Source of the DNA: Planctomycetota bacterium
Lineage (GTDB): Bacteria; Planctomycetota; Phycisphaerae; Sedimentisphaerales; Anaerobacaceae
Reading direction: 5' to 3'
DNA length: 64,000 bases
NCBI GenBank assembly: GCA_019456255.1
Contig: VRUG01000001.1
Coordinates: 62,001-126,000, forward strand
Of this stretch, positions 46,351 through 55,898 are shown piece after piece. Every line of letters starts with the position of its first letter. Position 1 is the first letter of the stretch. Below the pieces are notes generated by a model. That model ran no database searches. It had not been told where the DNA came from and saw nothing but the letters and a program-made list of their open reading frames with translations. The position numbers were made by a program, and so were the translations under genes.

Positions 46351-47052
46351 ATGAATGATAACAGCATTTACAAAAATGGTCACTATTTTAATAACAATCC
46401 AACATGGAGCGTAGAGGATTCCCCGTGGAAAGCGCGTAAAATTGTCGAGATGCTGGAAAAACATAAGATAGAACCAAAAACAATATGCGAGGTTGGCTGC
46501 GGCGTTGGAGAAATTCTTAGTCAGCTTTACCACCAGCTTCCGGACCATGTTGAATACCATGGCTATGAAATATCTCCCCAGGCTTATGATTTATGCCAGC
46601 AAAGAAAAGAGGATAGAATTCATTTTCATCTTAAGGAATTAAAGGAAGAGAAAGATGTTAATTTTGACGTAATAATGGCGATAGATGTTTTTGAACACGT
46701 CGAGGACTACCTTACATTTCTAAGGGATTTGCGCAAAAAGGCGACCTTTAAAATATTTCACATACCCCTGGGGCTTTCAGTCCAAACTGTTCTTCGTGAC
46801 AGCTGCTTAGTTGACTCATGGGAGAAGGTGGGACATTTGCATAATTTCACAGAAAAAACTGCTTTGACCGCGTTGAGATATACCGGCTATGAAATAGTTG
46901 ACCACTTTTTTACTGAACATGGGATTGAGTTGCCAAGTTCATCGCTAAAGCGAAATATCATGAGGATACCGCGTGGCATTTTGGCTATGATCAATAAGTC
47001 GCTTGCAGCAAGGCTATTAGGCGGATCCTCTTTGCTTGTTTTAGCAAAGTAA
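46351..47052 (+). CDS. Class I SAM-dependent methyltransferase
   Basis: The 233-residue protein has the SAM motif TICEVGCGVGEILSQL, then YHGYEISPQAYDLC and VIMAIDVFEHVEDY, typical of class I methyltransferases. The ORF starts six bases after the preceding gene. The substrate is unknown; given its position it probably modifies a glycan residue. Confidence 0.75.
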   Translation: MNDNSIYKNGHYFNNNPTWSVEDSPWKARKIVEMLEKHKIEPKTICEVGCGVGEILSQLYHQLPDHVEYHGYEISPQAYDLCQQRKEDRIHFHLKELKEEKDVNFDVIMAIDVFEHVEDYLTFLRDLRKKATFKIFHIPLGLSVQTVLRDSCLVDSWEKVGHLHNFTEKTALTALRYTGYEIVDHFFTEHGIELPSSSLKRNIMRIPRGILAMINKSLAARLLGGSSLLVLAK

Positions 47053-47088
47053 ATTGTCATGGCCCTTTAATGTTTATATTGATTAAAT

Positions 47089-48039
47089 ATGGATGATATG
47101 ACCTTGAAAAAAAGTAAAATTCTAATTGTCGGCGGAACCGGTTTTATCGGGAGACATCTTGTCGCAAGATGTCTCAGGGAGACTCCTTTTGTTACTGTTC
47201 TCGGACTGCCTGAAAAATCCAGTGAAGAAATTTTTCAAAAGTGTCATGAACTTATTAGCGTTGACATCCAAAGCAAAGAGGCCTTGCAGTCGGCTTTAAA
47301 AGGCAAACACTTCGAGTATGTTTTTAATCTCGGCGGCTATATTGACCATACACATTATCTAAAAGGTGGGCGCAGTGTTATAGAGTCACATTTCATTGGA
47401 CTTATGAATCTGATTGATTGTTTGGATGTCGGCGGTATCAAAGGGTTTGTTCAGGTCGGCAGCAGCGATGAGTATGGCGATTCCAAGAGTCCTCAAATTG
47501 AAACGATGCGTGAAAAACCTATATCTCCTTATTCTTTTGCAAAAATCGCAGCTTCTCATTTCATCCAGATGCTTTCGAAGATAGAAGGTTTTCCCGGTGT
47601 AGTCGTGAGATTTTTTCTTGTCTATGGTCCCGGCCAGAACGACCAAAGATTTCTGCCTCAGATAATAAAGTCCTGTCTGGCAGATGAAAGCTTTAAAACT
47701 TCCGAAGGAAAACAACTGAGAGATTTTTGCTATGTAGAGGATGCCGTCGAGGCGCTGATAATAGCGGCCTTGTCTTCAAAGGCAAAATCGAATATCATTA
47801 ATATCGCGTCCGGTAAGCCTGTAGCTGTAAGGCAGATGGTTGAAAAAATTATCGAAATTACCGGCGGCGGGAAACCTTTATGGGGAGAACATCCCTACAG
47901 AGCTGGAGAAAATATGGAACTATATGCCGATATCAGCCTGAGCAAAAAGTTACTGGGATGGAAGCCGAAGATAGATTTGGATGAGGGTTTGAAAAAAACA
48001 ATTGATTATTACAGGAACATTGAAGAGGGAGACAAATAA
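47089..48039 (+). CDS. NAD-dependent sugar epimerase/reductase
   Basis: The 316-residue extended SDR has the NAD motif VGGTGFIG near residue 15, and catalytic Tyr148/Lys152 in YSFAK, with KQLRDFCYVEDAVEAL. It overlaps the next gene, the glucose-1-phosphate cytidylyltransferase, by one base. It therefore probably works on a CDP-sugar, for example as a reductase or epimerase in a CDP-dideoxy-hexose pathway. It does not show the VTGHTGFKG motif of ordinary CDP-glucose 4,6-dehydratase. A second ATG at 47098 is possible. Confidence 0.75.
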   Translation: MDDMTLKKSKILIVGGTGFIGRHLVARCLRETPFVTVLGLPEKSSEEIFQKCHELISVDIQSKEALQSALKGKHFEYVFNLGGYIDHTHYLKGGRSVIESHFIGLMNLIDCLDVGGIKGFVQVGSSDEYGDSKSPQIETMREKPISPYSFAKIAASHFIQMLSKIEGFPGVVVRFFLVYGPGQNDQRFLPQIIKSCLADESFKTSEGKQLRDFCYVEDAVEALIIAALSSKAKSNIINIASGKPVAVRQMVEKIIEITGGGKPLWGEHPYRAGENMELYADISLSKKLLGWKPKIDLDEGLKKTIDYYRNIEEGDK

Positions 48040-48812
48040 TGAAAGTTGTCATTCTTTGCGGTGGGTTAGGAACACGGTTAAGAGAAGAAACAGAGTATAA
48101 GCCCAAGCCAATGGTTGAGATAGGAGGAAGGCCCATTCTTTGGCATATAATGGAACTCTATTCTGCTTATGGGTTTAATGACTTTGTTCTTTGCCTGGGT
48201 TATAAACAACATGTCATTAAGGAATATTTCCTGAACTATCTATATATGAATAACAATTTTACTATCAACCTTAACTCTTCGAAACAGAAAATTCTTTGTC
48301 ATAGTTCGCATGGCCATGACTGGAATGTCACCTTGGTCGATACAGGTCTTGAGACCAAAAAAGGTACCCGTATCAAAATGGTCGAACCTTATATAAAAGA
48401 AGACAGGTTTATGTTGACCTATGGCGATGGTGTCGGCAACATTAATATTAAGGAACTGATAGATTACCACAATAAGCAGGAAAAGATTGCTACCTTTACA
48501 GGTGCTCATTCCATCTCGCGTTTCGCCACTGTTGTCACTAATAAACAAGGCGATGTCACTGACTGGAGCGAGAAGAAGGCGCTTGAAGAATATGTAAATG
48601 TCGGTTTCTTTGTTTTTGAGCGTCAGATATTTGACTACTTAAATGATGACTGTGAGCTTGAAGAGCAACCGATGAAGCAGTTGGCCTCAGAGGGACAGGT
48701 TGCTATGTACAGGCATGATGGTTTTTGGCACTGCATGGATACTTATAGGGATTATACGTTTTTACAGAGTTTGTGGAAGAAAGGGGATGTTCCCTGGAAA
48801 GTCTTGAAATAA
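48039..48812 (+). CDS. rfbF: Glucose-1-phosphate cytidylyltransferase
   Basis: The 257-residue protein has the RfbF/DdhA signature VVILCGGLGTRLREETEYKPKPMVEIGGRPILWHIM and DFVLCLGYKQHVIKEYF. It makes CDP-glucose from glucose-1-phosphate and CTP, the entry to CDP-3,6-dideoxy sugars or CDP-linked branched sugars. It overlaps the upstream SDR by one base and is followed by a cupin epimerase and a second SDR, consistent with a CDP-sugar operon. Confidence 0.9.
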   Translation: MKVVILCGGLGTRLREETEYKPKPMVEIGGRPILWHIMELYSAYGFNDFVLCLGYKQHVIKEYFLNYLYMNNNFTINLNSSKQKILCHSSHGHDWNVTLVDTGLETKKGTRIKMVEPYIKEDRFMLTYGDGVGNINIKELIDYHNKQEKIATFTGAHSISRFATVVTNKQGDVTDWSEKKALEEYVNVGFFVFERQIFDYLNDDCELEEQPMKQLASEGQVAMYRHDGFWHCMDTYRDYTFLQSLWKKGDVPWKVLK

Positions 48813-48857
48813 ATTGTAGATTTAGCTGTCAATTTAGATTTGTTCAAGGAGAAAGAA

Positions 48858-49310
48858 ATGCAAATTGAAGGAGTGGTAGTAAAACAATTAAGAAAAATTC
48901 CCGACGAAAGAGGATGTATTTACCACATGTTAAGATGCGATGACCCTGATTTTGAAAAATTTGGCGAAATATATTTTTCTGTTGTTTATCCCGGAGTCAT
49001 TAAAGGGTGGCACTTACATAAAAAGATGACATTGAATTATGCTGTGATACAGGGAATGATAAAGCTTGTCCTCTATGATGCCAGGGAAAATTCCGCCACA
49101 AAAGGTGAGCTTATGGAAATATTTATAGGAGAAGAAAACTATTGTTTGGTTAAGATGCCCCCCGGCATATGGAATGGTTATAAAGGCATAGGTGCTAAGC
49201 CTGCTATAGTTGCTAATTGTGCTACCTTGCCCCATGATCCAGATGAAATGATAAGGCTGGAGACTTTTTCGGATGAAATTCCTTATGATTGGGCATTAAA
49301 GAATAAATAA
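48858..49310 (+). CDS. RmlC-like cupin sugar epimerase
   Basis: The 150-residue protein has a RmlC/dTDP-4-dehydrorhamnose 3,5-epimerase-like cupin fold: RGCIYHMLRCDDP, GVIKGWHLHKKMTLNYAVIQG and PPGIWNGYKGIG. The start at 48858 is preferred, since AAGGAG lies six bases upstream. At 150 residues it is shorter than classic RmlC (about 180), as in cupin epimerases for other nucleotide sugars. It probably epimerises a 4-keto CDP-sugar made by neighbouring enzymes. Confidence 0.8.
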   Translation: MQIEGVVVKQLRKIPDERGCIYHMLRCDDPDFEKFGEIYFSVVYPGVIKGWHLHKKMTLNYAVIQGMIKLVLYDARENSATKGELMEIFIGEENYCLVKMPPGIWNGYKGIGAKPAIVANCATLPHDPDEMIRLETFSDEIPYDWALKNK

Positions 49311-49325
49311 CAAAAGGAACTAAAA

Positions 49326-50366
49326 ATGATTCTTGTTACAGGAAATTCTGGTTATATAGGTTCAGTGATGACACGTGTCTTGCAGGAACATTCTTACGAA
49401 GTTATTGGCCTTGATTGTAATTATTATAACGGATGTGAATTTTATGCCACACAAGCCTCTCCTTCAAAGCAAATAGTAAAAGACATTAGAGATGTTACCG
49501 AAGATGACTTAGAAGGAGTGACCGATATAATCCATTTAGCAGCCTTATCCAACGACCCTGTAGGAGAGTTGAATCCATCTCTAACTAATGAGATAAACTA
49601 TACTGCTTCTGTGAACTTGGCAAAGCTGGCAAAAAAAAATGGTGTACAGAGGTTTGTATTCTCCTCATCATGCAGCTTGTATGGCATATCTTCTGACAGT
49701 AGGCCTTTAACAGAGACGGACACCTTTAATCCTATAACAGCTTACGCCAAAACAAAGGTTAAAGTAGAACAGGACATTTCAAAATTAGCCGATAGCAATT
49801 TCCACCCTGTCTTTATGCGTAATGCTACTGTTTATGGAATATCTCCATGCTTAAGATTGGATTTGGTTGTGAATAATTTAGTTGCGTGGGCTTATCTTAC
49901 TGGTGATATAGCAATAATGAGCGATGGAACTCCCTGGCGTCCTTTAATTCATGTTGAGGATTTATGTCTGGCATTTATTGCGGCGTTACAGGCTGACTCA
50001 GAAAAAATACACAACCAGGCTTTTAATGTGGGAATAAATGAAGGAAATTATCAAGTTAAAGATGTCGCAATTGAAATAGAAAAAATAGTCCCCGATAGTC
50101 ATTCCGAAATACTTAACAAAACAGGGGTGGACGAGAGGACATATCGTGTTGATTTCTCGAAAATAAAAGAAGTCTTACCTGGATTTAAGCCTGCTTGGAA
50201 CCTAAGAAAAGGTATTGGGGACATTTATCAGACATATAAAGATTTTGGATTAACCAAAGATGATTTAGATTCTGATAAATATTTTAGAGTAAGATGGTTG
50301 AAGTACTTAATTGAAAACAAAAAAATAGATGAGAATATTAGATGGAGGTGCAGTACAAGTGCCTAA
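49326..50366 (+). CDS. NAD-dependent sugar dehydratase/epimerase
   Basis: The 346-residue extended SDR starts MILVTGNSGYIGSVMTRVL, with the catalytic Tyr140/Lys144 in YAKTK and the family pattern AALSNDPVGELNPSLT. This last pattern is seen in SDR enzymes associated with RfbF-type and branched-sugar pathways. It probably carries out the reduction or epimerisation step of the CDP-sugar pathway. It ends eight bases into the start of the following glycosyltransferase gene, so the two are coupled. Confidence 0.75.
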   Translation: MILVTGNSGYIGSVMTRVLQEHSYEVIGLDCNYYNGCEFYATQASPSKQIVKDIRDVTEDDLEGVTDIIHLAALSNDPVGELNPSLTNEINYTASVNLAKLAKKNGVQRFVFSSSCSLYGISSDSRPLTETDTFNPITAYAKTKVKVEQDISKLADSNFHPVFMRNATVYGISPCLRLDLVVNNLVAWAYLTGDIAIMSDGTPWRPLIHVEDLCLAFIAALQADSEKIHNQAFNVGINEGNYQVKDVAIEIEKIVPDSHSEILNKTGVDERTYRVDFSKIKEVLPGFKPAWNLRKGIGDIYQTYKDFGLTKDDLDSDKYFRVRWLKYLIENKKIDENIRWRCSTSA

Positions 50367-51288
50367 TGTAAGTGTTATTATGAATTGTTTCAATAGTTCA
50401 AAATTCCTGCGACAGGCAATAGATAGTGTATTTGCTCAAAGTTATAAGGATTGGGAAATTATTTTTTGGGACAATGCATCGACAGACAGCAGTGCTGAGA
50501 TTGCGAAGGGCTATGACAGCAGACTTAGATATTTTAGAGGCGATAAGACCGTCCCTTTATATGCGGCAAGAAATCTTGCGTTGAAAGAAGCAAAGGGTAA
50601 GTATATAGCTGTTCTCGATTGTGATGACTTATGGCTGCGGCAAAAACTGGAATGGCAGGTTCCGCTATTTGAAAACGAAAAAATTGGCCTGGTGTATTCA
50701 AATGTTGAAATTTTAGACGATAACGATAACGCCAGAGCCTGGTATGTCAGCAACAATCAGCCCAGCGGGAAGATCTTTGCTCAACTGCTCCGGCATTACC
50801 ATATTAACCTGCAAACTGTAATGCTCTCACGTATGGCGTTGGACTCATTAACACATTGGTTTGATGACTCGCTCAGCACTTCCGGGGACGGCGACCTGTT
50901 TTTGAGGATAGCTCATGATTGGGATATTCAATATTTGCCCCAAATAACAGCGAGATACAGAGAGCACGCTGGAAGCACCTCAAGCAGATACCCTGAATTT
51001 TTTATTAAAGAAAGTGAATACCTCATAAACAAATTATCAAAGTTATATGATAATTTTGACAATGAAAACCGTCTTGAAATTACGGCTTTTCGCGCCAGGG
51101 TCCAAAAAGGTTTTATTTATAATAAATGGAAGAATGGTAATAATGCTGAAGCAAGAAAACTTGCTCTTCAACATCTCTTGAATGTCAGAGCAATAGCGGC
51201 CCTCTATATTTTTTCATTTTTTCCGTTTCCTTTGATGAATTATTTGCGAAACCTCAATCCAATCAGGTTATGGCGTAAGCTGAAATAG
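50359..51288 (+). CDS. Family-2 glycosyltransferase
   Basis: The protein of about 309 residues is a GT2-type glycosyltransferase: VSVIMNCFNSSKFLRQAIDSVFAQSYKDWEI, DNASTDSSAE, GKYIAVLDCDDLW (DxD-type motif) and LSTSGDGDLFLRIAHDWD. The GTG at 50359 is preferred because GGAGG lies ten bases upstream; an ATG at 50329 is also in frame. It should add one sugar to the repeat unit. It is one of only two classical glycosyltransferase domains in the window. Confidence 0.8.
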   Translation: MPNVSVIMNCFNSSKFLRQAIDSVFAQSYKDWEIIFWDNASTDSSAEIAKGYDSRLRYFRGDKTVPLYAARNLALKEAKGKYIAVLDCDDLWLRQKLEWQVPLFENEKIGLVYSNVEILDDNDNARAWYVSNNQPSGKIFAQLLRHYHINLQTVMLSRMALDSLTHWFDDSLSTSGDGDLFLRIAHDWDIQYLPQITARYREHAGSTSSRYPEFFIKESEYLINKLSKLYDNFDNENRLEITAFRARVQKGFIYNKWKNGNNAEARKLALQHLLNVRAIAALYIFSFFPFPLMNYLRNLNPIRLWRKLK

Positions 51289-51365
51289 AATAAGAAATCT
51301 AAAAGTGTTAAGTTTAAAATGCCAGACAAGCAAGGGTTAACTTAGTTAATTTCATGGAACGATAA

Positions 51366-53057
51366 ATGTCACCACCAAATCAAAAAACACCAATAACTAC
51401 AATACTGATTGCAATTGCCTTTACTCCTTTTGTGCTGTTCCTATCTACTGCAAATAAGTTTTTTTTGTACAACCAGGAAGAGTTTTATCACAACTTATCT
51501 ATCTACATTCCATTTTTGTCCCTTTTCGTTTTTCTGTATTTCCTGGGTGCGGTTGCGATATGTTTATACAGAAAACATGTTGTATTTAGAATTACTTCCA
51601 TCTTCTACCTTTGCTTCGGCTATTATTATCTTTTTTATTATAATATAGTTCATTTTGGATTGGTCAAATCCTGGCCCCCTATTCTTACAGTGTTGTTTAT
51701 TTTTTTTATTGTGGTTGTTTTTTTATTAGGTACATATATCAAGCACCTTCAAAGAATGCTTTCTATAGTTTGCGTTTCAGCTATACTTGTCTTCGCAGTT
51801 GAAGTCTGGAATTTCTATAATTTATATACGGGTGGAAGCTTTTTTGATATCAAAACTAATTATAGTACTAAGGAAAATATTTCATCCAACCCTGCTGAGA
51901 AACCTAACATATACCATATATTATTTGATGGTTATCAATCAGACGTATTCAATCTTCTTGCAGATGACCCGAAATTTAAAAAACAGCTAAAAGGATTCAC
52001 GTGGTACAAAGAATTTCGTACCACTTATCAATATACTCGAGATATACTGCCTGCTCTTTTTCAGGGAAAACGGTATGACCCCAATGATAGTTATAAGTCG
52101 TGGCGATTTGAAGGAGCGGAACACTCATTTGTCCATCAATTGAAATTAGACGGCTATAAGATTAACAGCTACTATGCCAATTATTTTCCGGAATATAGCG
52201 ATGTGGAGGTTAAAACACCAACAGGGCTTCATATACAGGACAATAATCTCATTAAACAGTTTTTTGAAATTTGGCTGAAAGAATATTTTCCAAAGATCCA
52301 TTTGGCAGTTAAAAACAGAACTGACCCTGCGCATCTTTTAGATAAAATATTTCCTTCAATCGCGTATTCAGGCAATGAGTCTTTTGCCGGGACATTTCTT
52401 TTTGAAATGTTTCTAAGAGATGAAGCAAAGCGGGATAAGTATAATAACTATACTTATGTGTATATGCTCCTCCCTCATCAGCCGTTTCTTGTTGACAGGA
52501 ATTGTAACTATTGCCCGAGAGAGTCTATATCTAAATCTGAGGTTTTTTCTGTTTACACGGAACAGGCTAAGTGTGCCAATAAGCTCCTTCTGAAATTCCT
52601 CAAAAATCTGAAAGCCCAAAATCGTTTTGATGAATCTTTGATAATCGTTCAATCTGACCATGGTTGGAACTTCAGGAAAAATGATGCTGGTGAATTCGTC
52701 TCAGTAGATGGGCCAAATAACGGAAAAGAAGATGCTGACATTGCACCAAAATATATCGAGGCCCGGTCGGCCGCTTTATTGTTAGTGAAACTTCCAAGGA
52801 GTAATGGGGATTATAATGTATCAGAATTAAATGTGAATATTCTTAATATCGCACCGACAATATTGGATGTTGAAGGCGCAGATTTAAGTATGTATCCTGG
52901 AATGTCGCTAAAGAATAAGAATTGCGGGCTTGAAAACTCGAAAGACTTTTATTATGGTAACTATATACCAGATCAATTATGGCCGGAGAGCTTTTCAAGA
53001 TTTAAATACCATGAAGGTGAATGGATATACACGGAAGAAGTCCCTGTAGATTGGTAG
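51366..53057 (+). CDS. Sulfatase-like membrane hydrolase/transferase
   Basis: The 563-residue protein has about five transmembrane helices in its first 155 residues. A periplasmic alkaline-phosphatase-superfamily domain follows, with KPNIYHILFDGYQSD and the metal motif LIIVQSDHGWNF, and YMLLPHQPF in between. This layout is like LtaS or phosphoethanolamine-transferase relatives, or membrane-anchored sulfatases. It probably transfers or removes a phosphate- or sulfate-linked group on the glycan. It is directly followed by a small protein (53074) that usually accompanies this type of sulfatase. Confidence 0.75.
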   Translation: MSPPNQKTPITTILIAIAFTPFVLFLSTANKFFLYNQEEFYHNLSIYIPFLSLFVFLYFLGAVAICLYRKHVVFRITSIFYLCFGYYYLFYYNIVHFGLVKSWPPILTVLFIFFIVVVFLLGTYIKHLQRMLSIVCVSAILVFAVEVWNFYNLYTGGSFFDIKTNYSTKENISSNPAEKPNIYHILFDGYQSDVFNLLADDPKFKKQLKGFTWYKEFRTTYQYTRDILPALFQGKRYDPNDSYKSWRFEGAEHSFVHQLKLDGYKINSYYANYFPEYSDVEVKTPTGLHIQDNNLIKQFFEIWLKEYFPKIHLAVKNRTDPAHLLDKIFPSIAYSGNESFAGTFLFEMFLRDEAKRDKYNNYTYVYMLLPHQPFLVDRNCNYCPRESISKSEVFSVYTEQAKCANKLLLKFLKNLKAQNRFDESLIIVQSDHGWNFRKNDAGEFVSVDGPNNGKEDADIAPKYIEARSAALLLVKLPRSNGDYNVSELNVNILNIAPTILDVEGADLSMYPGMSLKNKNCGLENSKDFYYGNYIPDQLWPESFSRFKYHEGEWIYTEEVPVDW

Positions 53058-53073
53058 AGAAAGGAGAAAGAAC

Positions 53074-53271
53074 ATGCTAAATGTCGTTACAAACTCGTTT
53101 TGTTGCTCTGGAAATGTGTGCGCATATATTGATCCAAACATGGGCAGCCTTTTATTACAGCTTCTCTTCGGAGGTCTTGCTGCATTATTTGTGGTAGTTA
53201 AGCTTTATTGGAGAAAAGTGGTTTCAATTTTCGTCAAAACAAAAGATGAAGAAACAGGTGATTCAAAATGA
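53074..53271 (+). CDS. Small membrane protein partner of the sulfatase-like gene
   Basis: The 65-residue protein has the motif YIDPNMGSLLLQLLFGGLAALFVVVKLYWRK, a short one-helix membrane protein. From memory, similar YIDPGTGSLLLQ-type proteins commonly accompany alkaline-phosphatase-superfamily genes in glycan loci. It has a strong site AAAGGAG upstream. It overlaps the next small ORF by ATGA. Its function is unknown. Confidence 0.75.
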   Translation: MLNVVTNSFCCSGNVCAYIDPNMGSLLLQLLFGGLAALFVVVKLYWRKVVSIFVKTKDEETGDSK

Positions 53272-53426
53272 ACATTAAATTAGAGCCGGCTTCTTTTCAA
53301 GATCCAGAGGGCCATATCTTTCGAGTTGAAAATAAGAACAAAGTATATAGGGGGCCAAGTAAATCTGCTGCAATATTCTGGAAGAGTATTAAAAACTTTT
53401 CCAAACGTGCATTTTCAATAAAATAA
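53268..53426 (+). CDS. 52-residue small protein with DPxG-type N-terminus
   Basis: This short ORF starts ATGA-overlapped with the preceding small membrane protein and encodes MNIKLEPASFQDPEGHIFR followed by a basic C-terminus. The LEPASF-x-DP-x-G-x-(I/V)-F pattern resembles the N-terminal segment of larger methyltransferase-type proteins of glycan loci. It may therefore be an independent small protein or the start of a truncated gene. Coupling to the upstream gene supports translation. Function is unknown. Confidence 0.5.
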   Translation: MNIKLEPASFQDPEGHIFRVENKNKVYRGPSKSAAIFWKSIKNFSKRAFSIK

Positions 53427-53462
53427 AAAAGCAACGAGACAAAAACTTAAGAGGTAATAAAA

Positions 53463-54764
53463 ATGAAAAAAGTATATGTTGGAATGGCTGCCGATTTATT
53501 TCATCACGGCCATTTGAATATTATAAATGAAGCCCAGAAACATGGTAAGGTTATTATTGGCCTGTTGACCGATAGAGCCATTGCCAGCTATAAACGCCTG
53601 CCGTTACTCAGTTATGAAAAACGAAAGTTAATTGTTGAGAGTATCAAAGGCGTTGACGAAGTTGTGCCACAAGAAAGCCTTGACTATGTTCCCAACCTTA
53701 GAAAAATTAAACCCAATTATGTTGTTCATGGTGACGATTGGAAAAAAGGTGTACAGAAAGAAACTCGCCAGAAAGTCATTGACGCCCTGGCTGAATGGGG
53801 TGGGGAATTAATTGAACCAACATATACGGCAGGTGTTTCATCTACACAGTTAATCAATACTCTAACCGGCAATGGTATTACTCCCAATAAGCGATTGGAG
53901 AATTTAAAACGGTTACTTAAGGTAAAACCTATTGTTAGAATAATGGAAGCCCATAGCGGCTTAACCGGCCTTATCGTAGAAAAAACTCAAATAGAAGAAA
54001 ATGGTGTAAAAAAGGAATTTGACGGGATATGGGAAAGCAGCCTGACCGATTCTACTTCAAAAGGTAAGCCCGATACCGAAGTTGTCGATTTTTCATCCAG
54101 ATTTCAGACCATAGAAGAGATTATAGAAGTAACAACAAAACCTATTATCGTTGACGGAGATACTGGTGGCGAAATCGAACACTTCCGCTTCAGGGTAAGA
54201 ACTTTAGAGCGGTTAGGGGTATCAGCTGTAATTATAGAGGATAAAATCGGCCTAAAACGTAACTCGCTATTCGGTACATCTGTAGCACAGGAGCAGGATA
54301 CTATCAAACATTTCTGTAAGAAGATCGAAGAAGGGAAAAGGTCGTTAATAACACAAGATTTTCTAATTATTGCCCGAATTGAAAGTTTAATCCTTCAAAA
54401 AGGATTAGATGACGCTATAGAAAGAGCCAAAGCCTATATCGATGTAGGTGCGGATGGCATCATGATTCACAGTAAAATGAAAGATGGAAAGGAAATAATA
54501 GAATTCTGTGAAAAATATAAATCATTCGAGTACCGAGTTCCGTTAGTAGTAGCACCCTCTACATATAATCATATTACCGAAGACCAACTCTGTGATTTAG
54601 GCGTCAATATAGTCATCTACGCTAACCACTTACTGAGAAGTGCCTATCCGGCAATGTTTAATACGGCTAAATCAATTCTCCAGCATGGCAGCAGTGAAGT
54701 AACTTCTGAAAAAGATTGTATGCCAATTAGTGAAATAATAACCTTAATTCCGGAAGATTATTAA
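53463..54764 (+). CDS. aepX: Cytidylyltransferase-PEP mutase fusion
   Basis: Residues 1 to about 130 form a nucleotidyltransferase domain: [21 protein letters not shown] (HxGH at 15-18 region), [16 protein letters not shown] and YTAGVSST. The rest is PEP mutase with the key motif [10 protein letters not shown] (Glu259, Asp260, Lys261) and DGDTGG. PEP mutase makes phosphonopyruvate, the entry to phosphonates. The fused cytidylyltransferase can activate a phosphonate with CTP. This layout matches Fom1 of Streptomyces fosfomycin synthesis and PEP mutases of capsule loci such as Bacteroides. The downstream decarboxylase, reductase and transferase genes fit this reading. Confidence 0.9.
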   Translation: MKKVYVGMAADLFHHGHLNIINEAQKHGKVIIGLLTDRAIASYKRLPLLSYEKRKLIVESIKGVDEVVPQESLDYVPNLRKIKPNYVVHGDDWKKGVQKETRQKVIDALAEWGGELIEPTYTAGVSSTQLINTLTGNGITPNKRLENLKRLLKVKPIVRIMEAHSGLTGLIVEKTQIEENGVKKEFDGIWESSLTDSTSKGKPDTEVVDFSSRFQTIEEIIEVTTKPIIVDGDTGGEIEHFRFRVRTLERLGVSAVIIEDKIGLKRNSLFGTSVAQEQDTIKHFCKKIEEGKRSLITQDFLIIARIESLILQKGLDDAIERAKAYIDVGADGIMIHSKMKDGKEIIEFCEKYKSFEYRVPLVVAPSTYNHITEDQLCDLGVNIVIYANHLLRSAYPAMFNTAKSILQHGSSEVTSEKDCMPISEIITLIPEDY

Positions 54765-55894
54765 TGCCAATAAAACCTTTGGATTTTTATAATCTGCTAT
54801 CTGAAAATAATATTGATTTTTTCACAGGAGTTCCAGACTCGCTGTTGAAAGAGTTTTGTTTCTGTGTGGATGAGAATAAGTCTAAAGAAAAACATATTAT
54901 TGCCGCAAATGAAGGTAATGCTATTGCACTTGCGGCAGGATATTATCTGGCCACAAATAAAGTAGGTTTAGTTTACATGCAGAATTCGGGGTTAGGCAAC
55001 GCTATAAACCCCTTGTTATCTTTATGTGACCCTGATGTTTATTCTATACCTATGATCATCATGATAGGTTGGAGGGGCGAGCCAGGGACCGTAGATGAGC
55101 CTCAACACCTCAAACAAGGTAAAGTCCAAACTGACCTGCTAAAGGCAATGGGTATCCCTTATGAAGTTATATCAAAGCAAGAACAAGATATTGAGAAAAA
55201 AGTAACTGCGGCTATTAATAAAGCCGTTAATGATAATACTCCATCGGTTATTTTAGTAAAAAAAGATACTTTCGATAAATATAACTCTGCTCGGCCGAGC
55301 CCAAATGAGACATCAACAACTAGAGAGGAATTTCTCGATGTAATACTTGCCCAACTTTCTGATGACGATATTGTTGTTTCCACTACCGGTAAGACTTCGA
55401 GGGAAATTTTTGAAATAAGAGAGCGAAATAACATCCCGCATTGCAGAGATTTTCTTGCTGTTGGCTCCATGGGGCATTGCTCATCTATTGCGATGGGAAT
55501 TGCTGTGGCAAAGCCAAACCGGAAAATCATTTGCATTGATGGAGACGGCTCGTTAATTATGCATATGGGCAGTTTGACAACAGTTGGGAAATTAAAACCT
55601 AAGAATTTTTACCATATTTTAATTAATAATAATGTACATGAGTCTGTCGGCGGACAGGAAACTTCCATCAAATTTGTTAATCTACCCGAAATAGTAAAAG
55701 CAAACGGTTATCAACACATATATTCAATTAACAGTAAAGAACAATTGGCAGATGTTTTAGAAGATTTTCTTTTAAATAAAGGCCCTAATTTTTTAGAAAT
55801 AAAGGTAGAGCCCGGCTCCAGAACTGATTTGGGTCGCCCAACAGTAAGGCTGGTGGATTCCAAAAAAGCTTTTATGCGATTTTTAAGTAAATGA
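54764..55894 (+). CDS. aepY: Phosphonopyruvate decarboxylase
   Basis: The 376-residue protein is a thiamine-diphosphate enzyme with IDFFTGVPDSLLKEFC and NEGNAIALAAGYYL at the N-terminus. The cofactor motif lies around IDGDGSLIMHMGSLTT with NNNVHESVGGQETS. It converts phosphonopyruvate to phosphonoacetaldehyde, the step that drives PEP mutase forward. Its start overlaps the PEP mutase stop by one base. It is the homologue of Fom2/AepY/Ppd. Confidence 0.9.
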   Translation: MPIKPLDFYNLLSENNIDFFTGVPDSLLKEFCFCVDENKSKEKHIIAANEGNAIALAAGYYLATNKVGLVYMQNSGLGNAINPLLSLCDPDVYSIPMIIMIGWRGEPGTVDEPQHLKQGKVQTDLLKAMGIPYEVISKQEQDIEKKVTAAINKAVNDNTPSVILVKKDTFDKYNSARPSPNETSTTREEFLDVILAQLSDDDIVVSTTGKTSREIFEIRERNNIPHCRDFLAVGSMGHCSSIAMGIAVAKPNRKIICIDGDGSLIMHMGSLTTVGKLKPKNFYHILINNNVHESVGGQETSIKFVNLPEIVKANGYQHIYSINSKEQLADVLEDFLLNKGPNFLEIKVEPGSRTDLGRPTVRLVDSKKAFMRFLSK

Positions 55895-55898
55895 AAAA

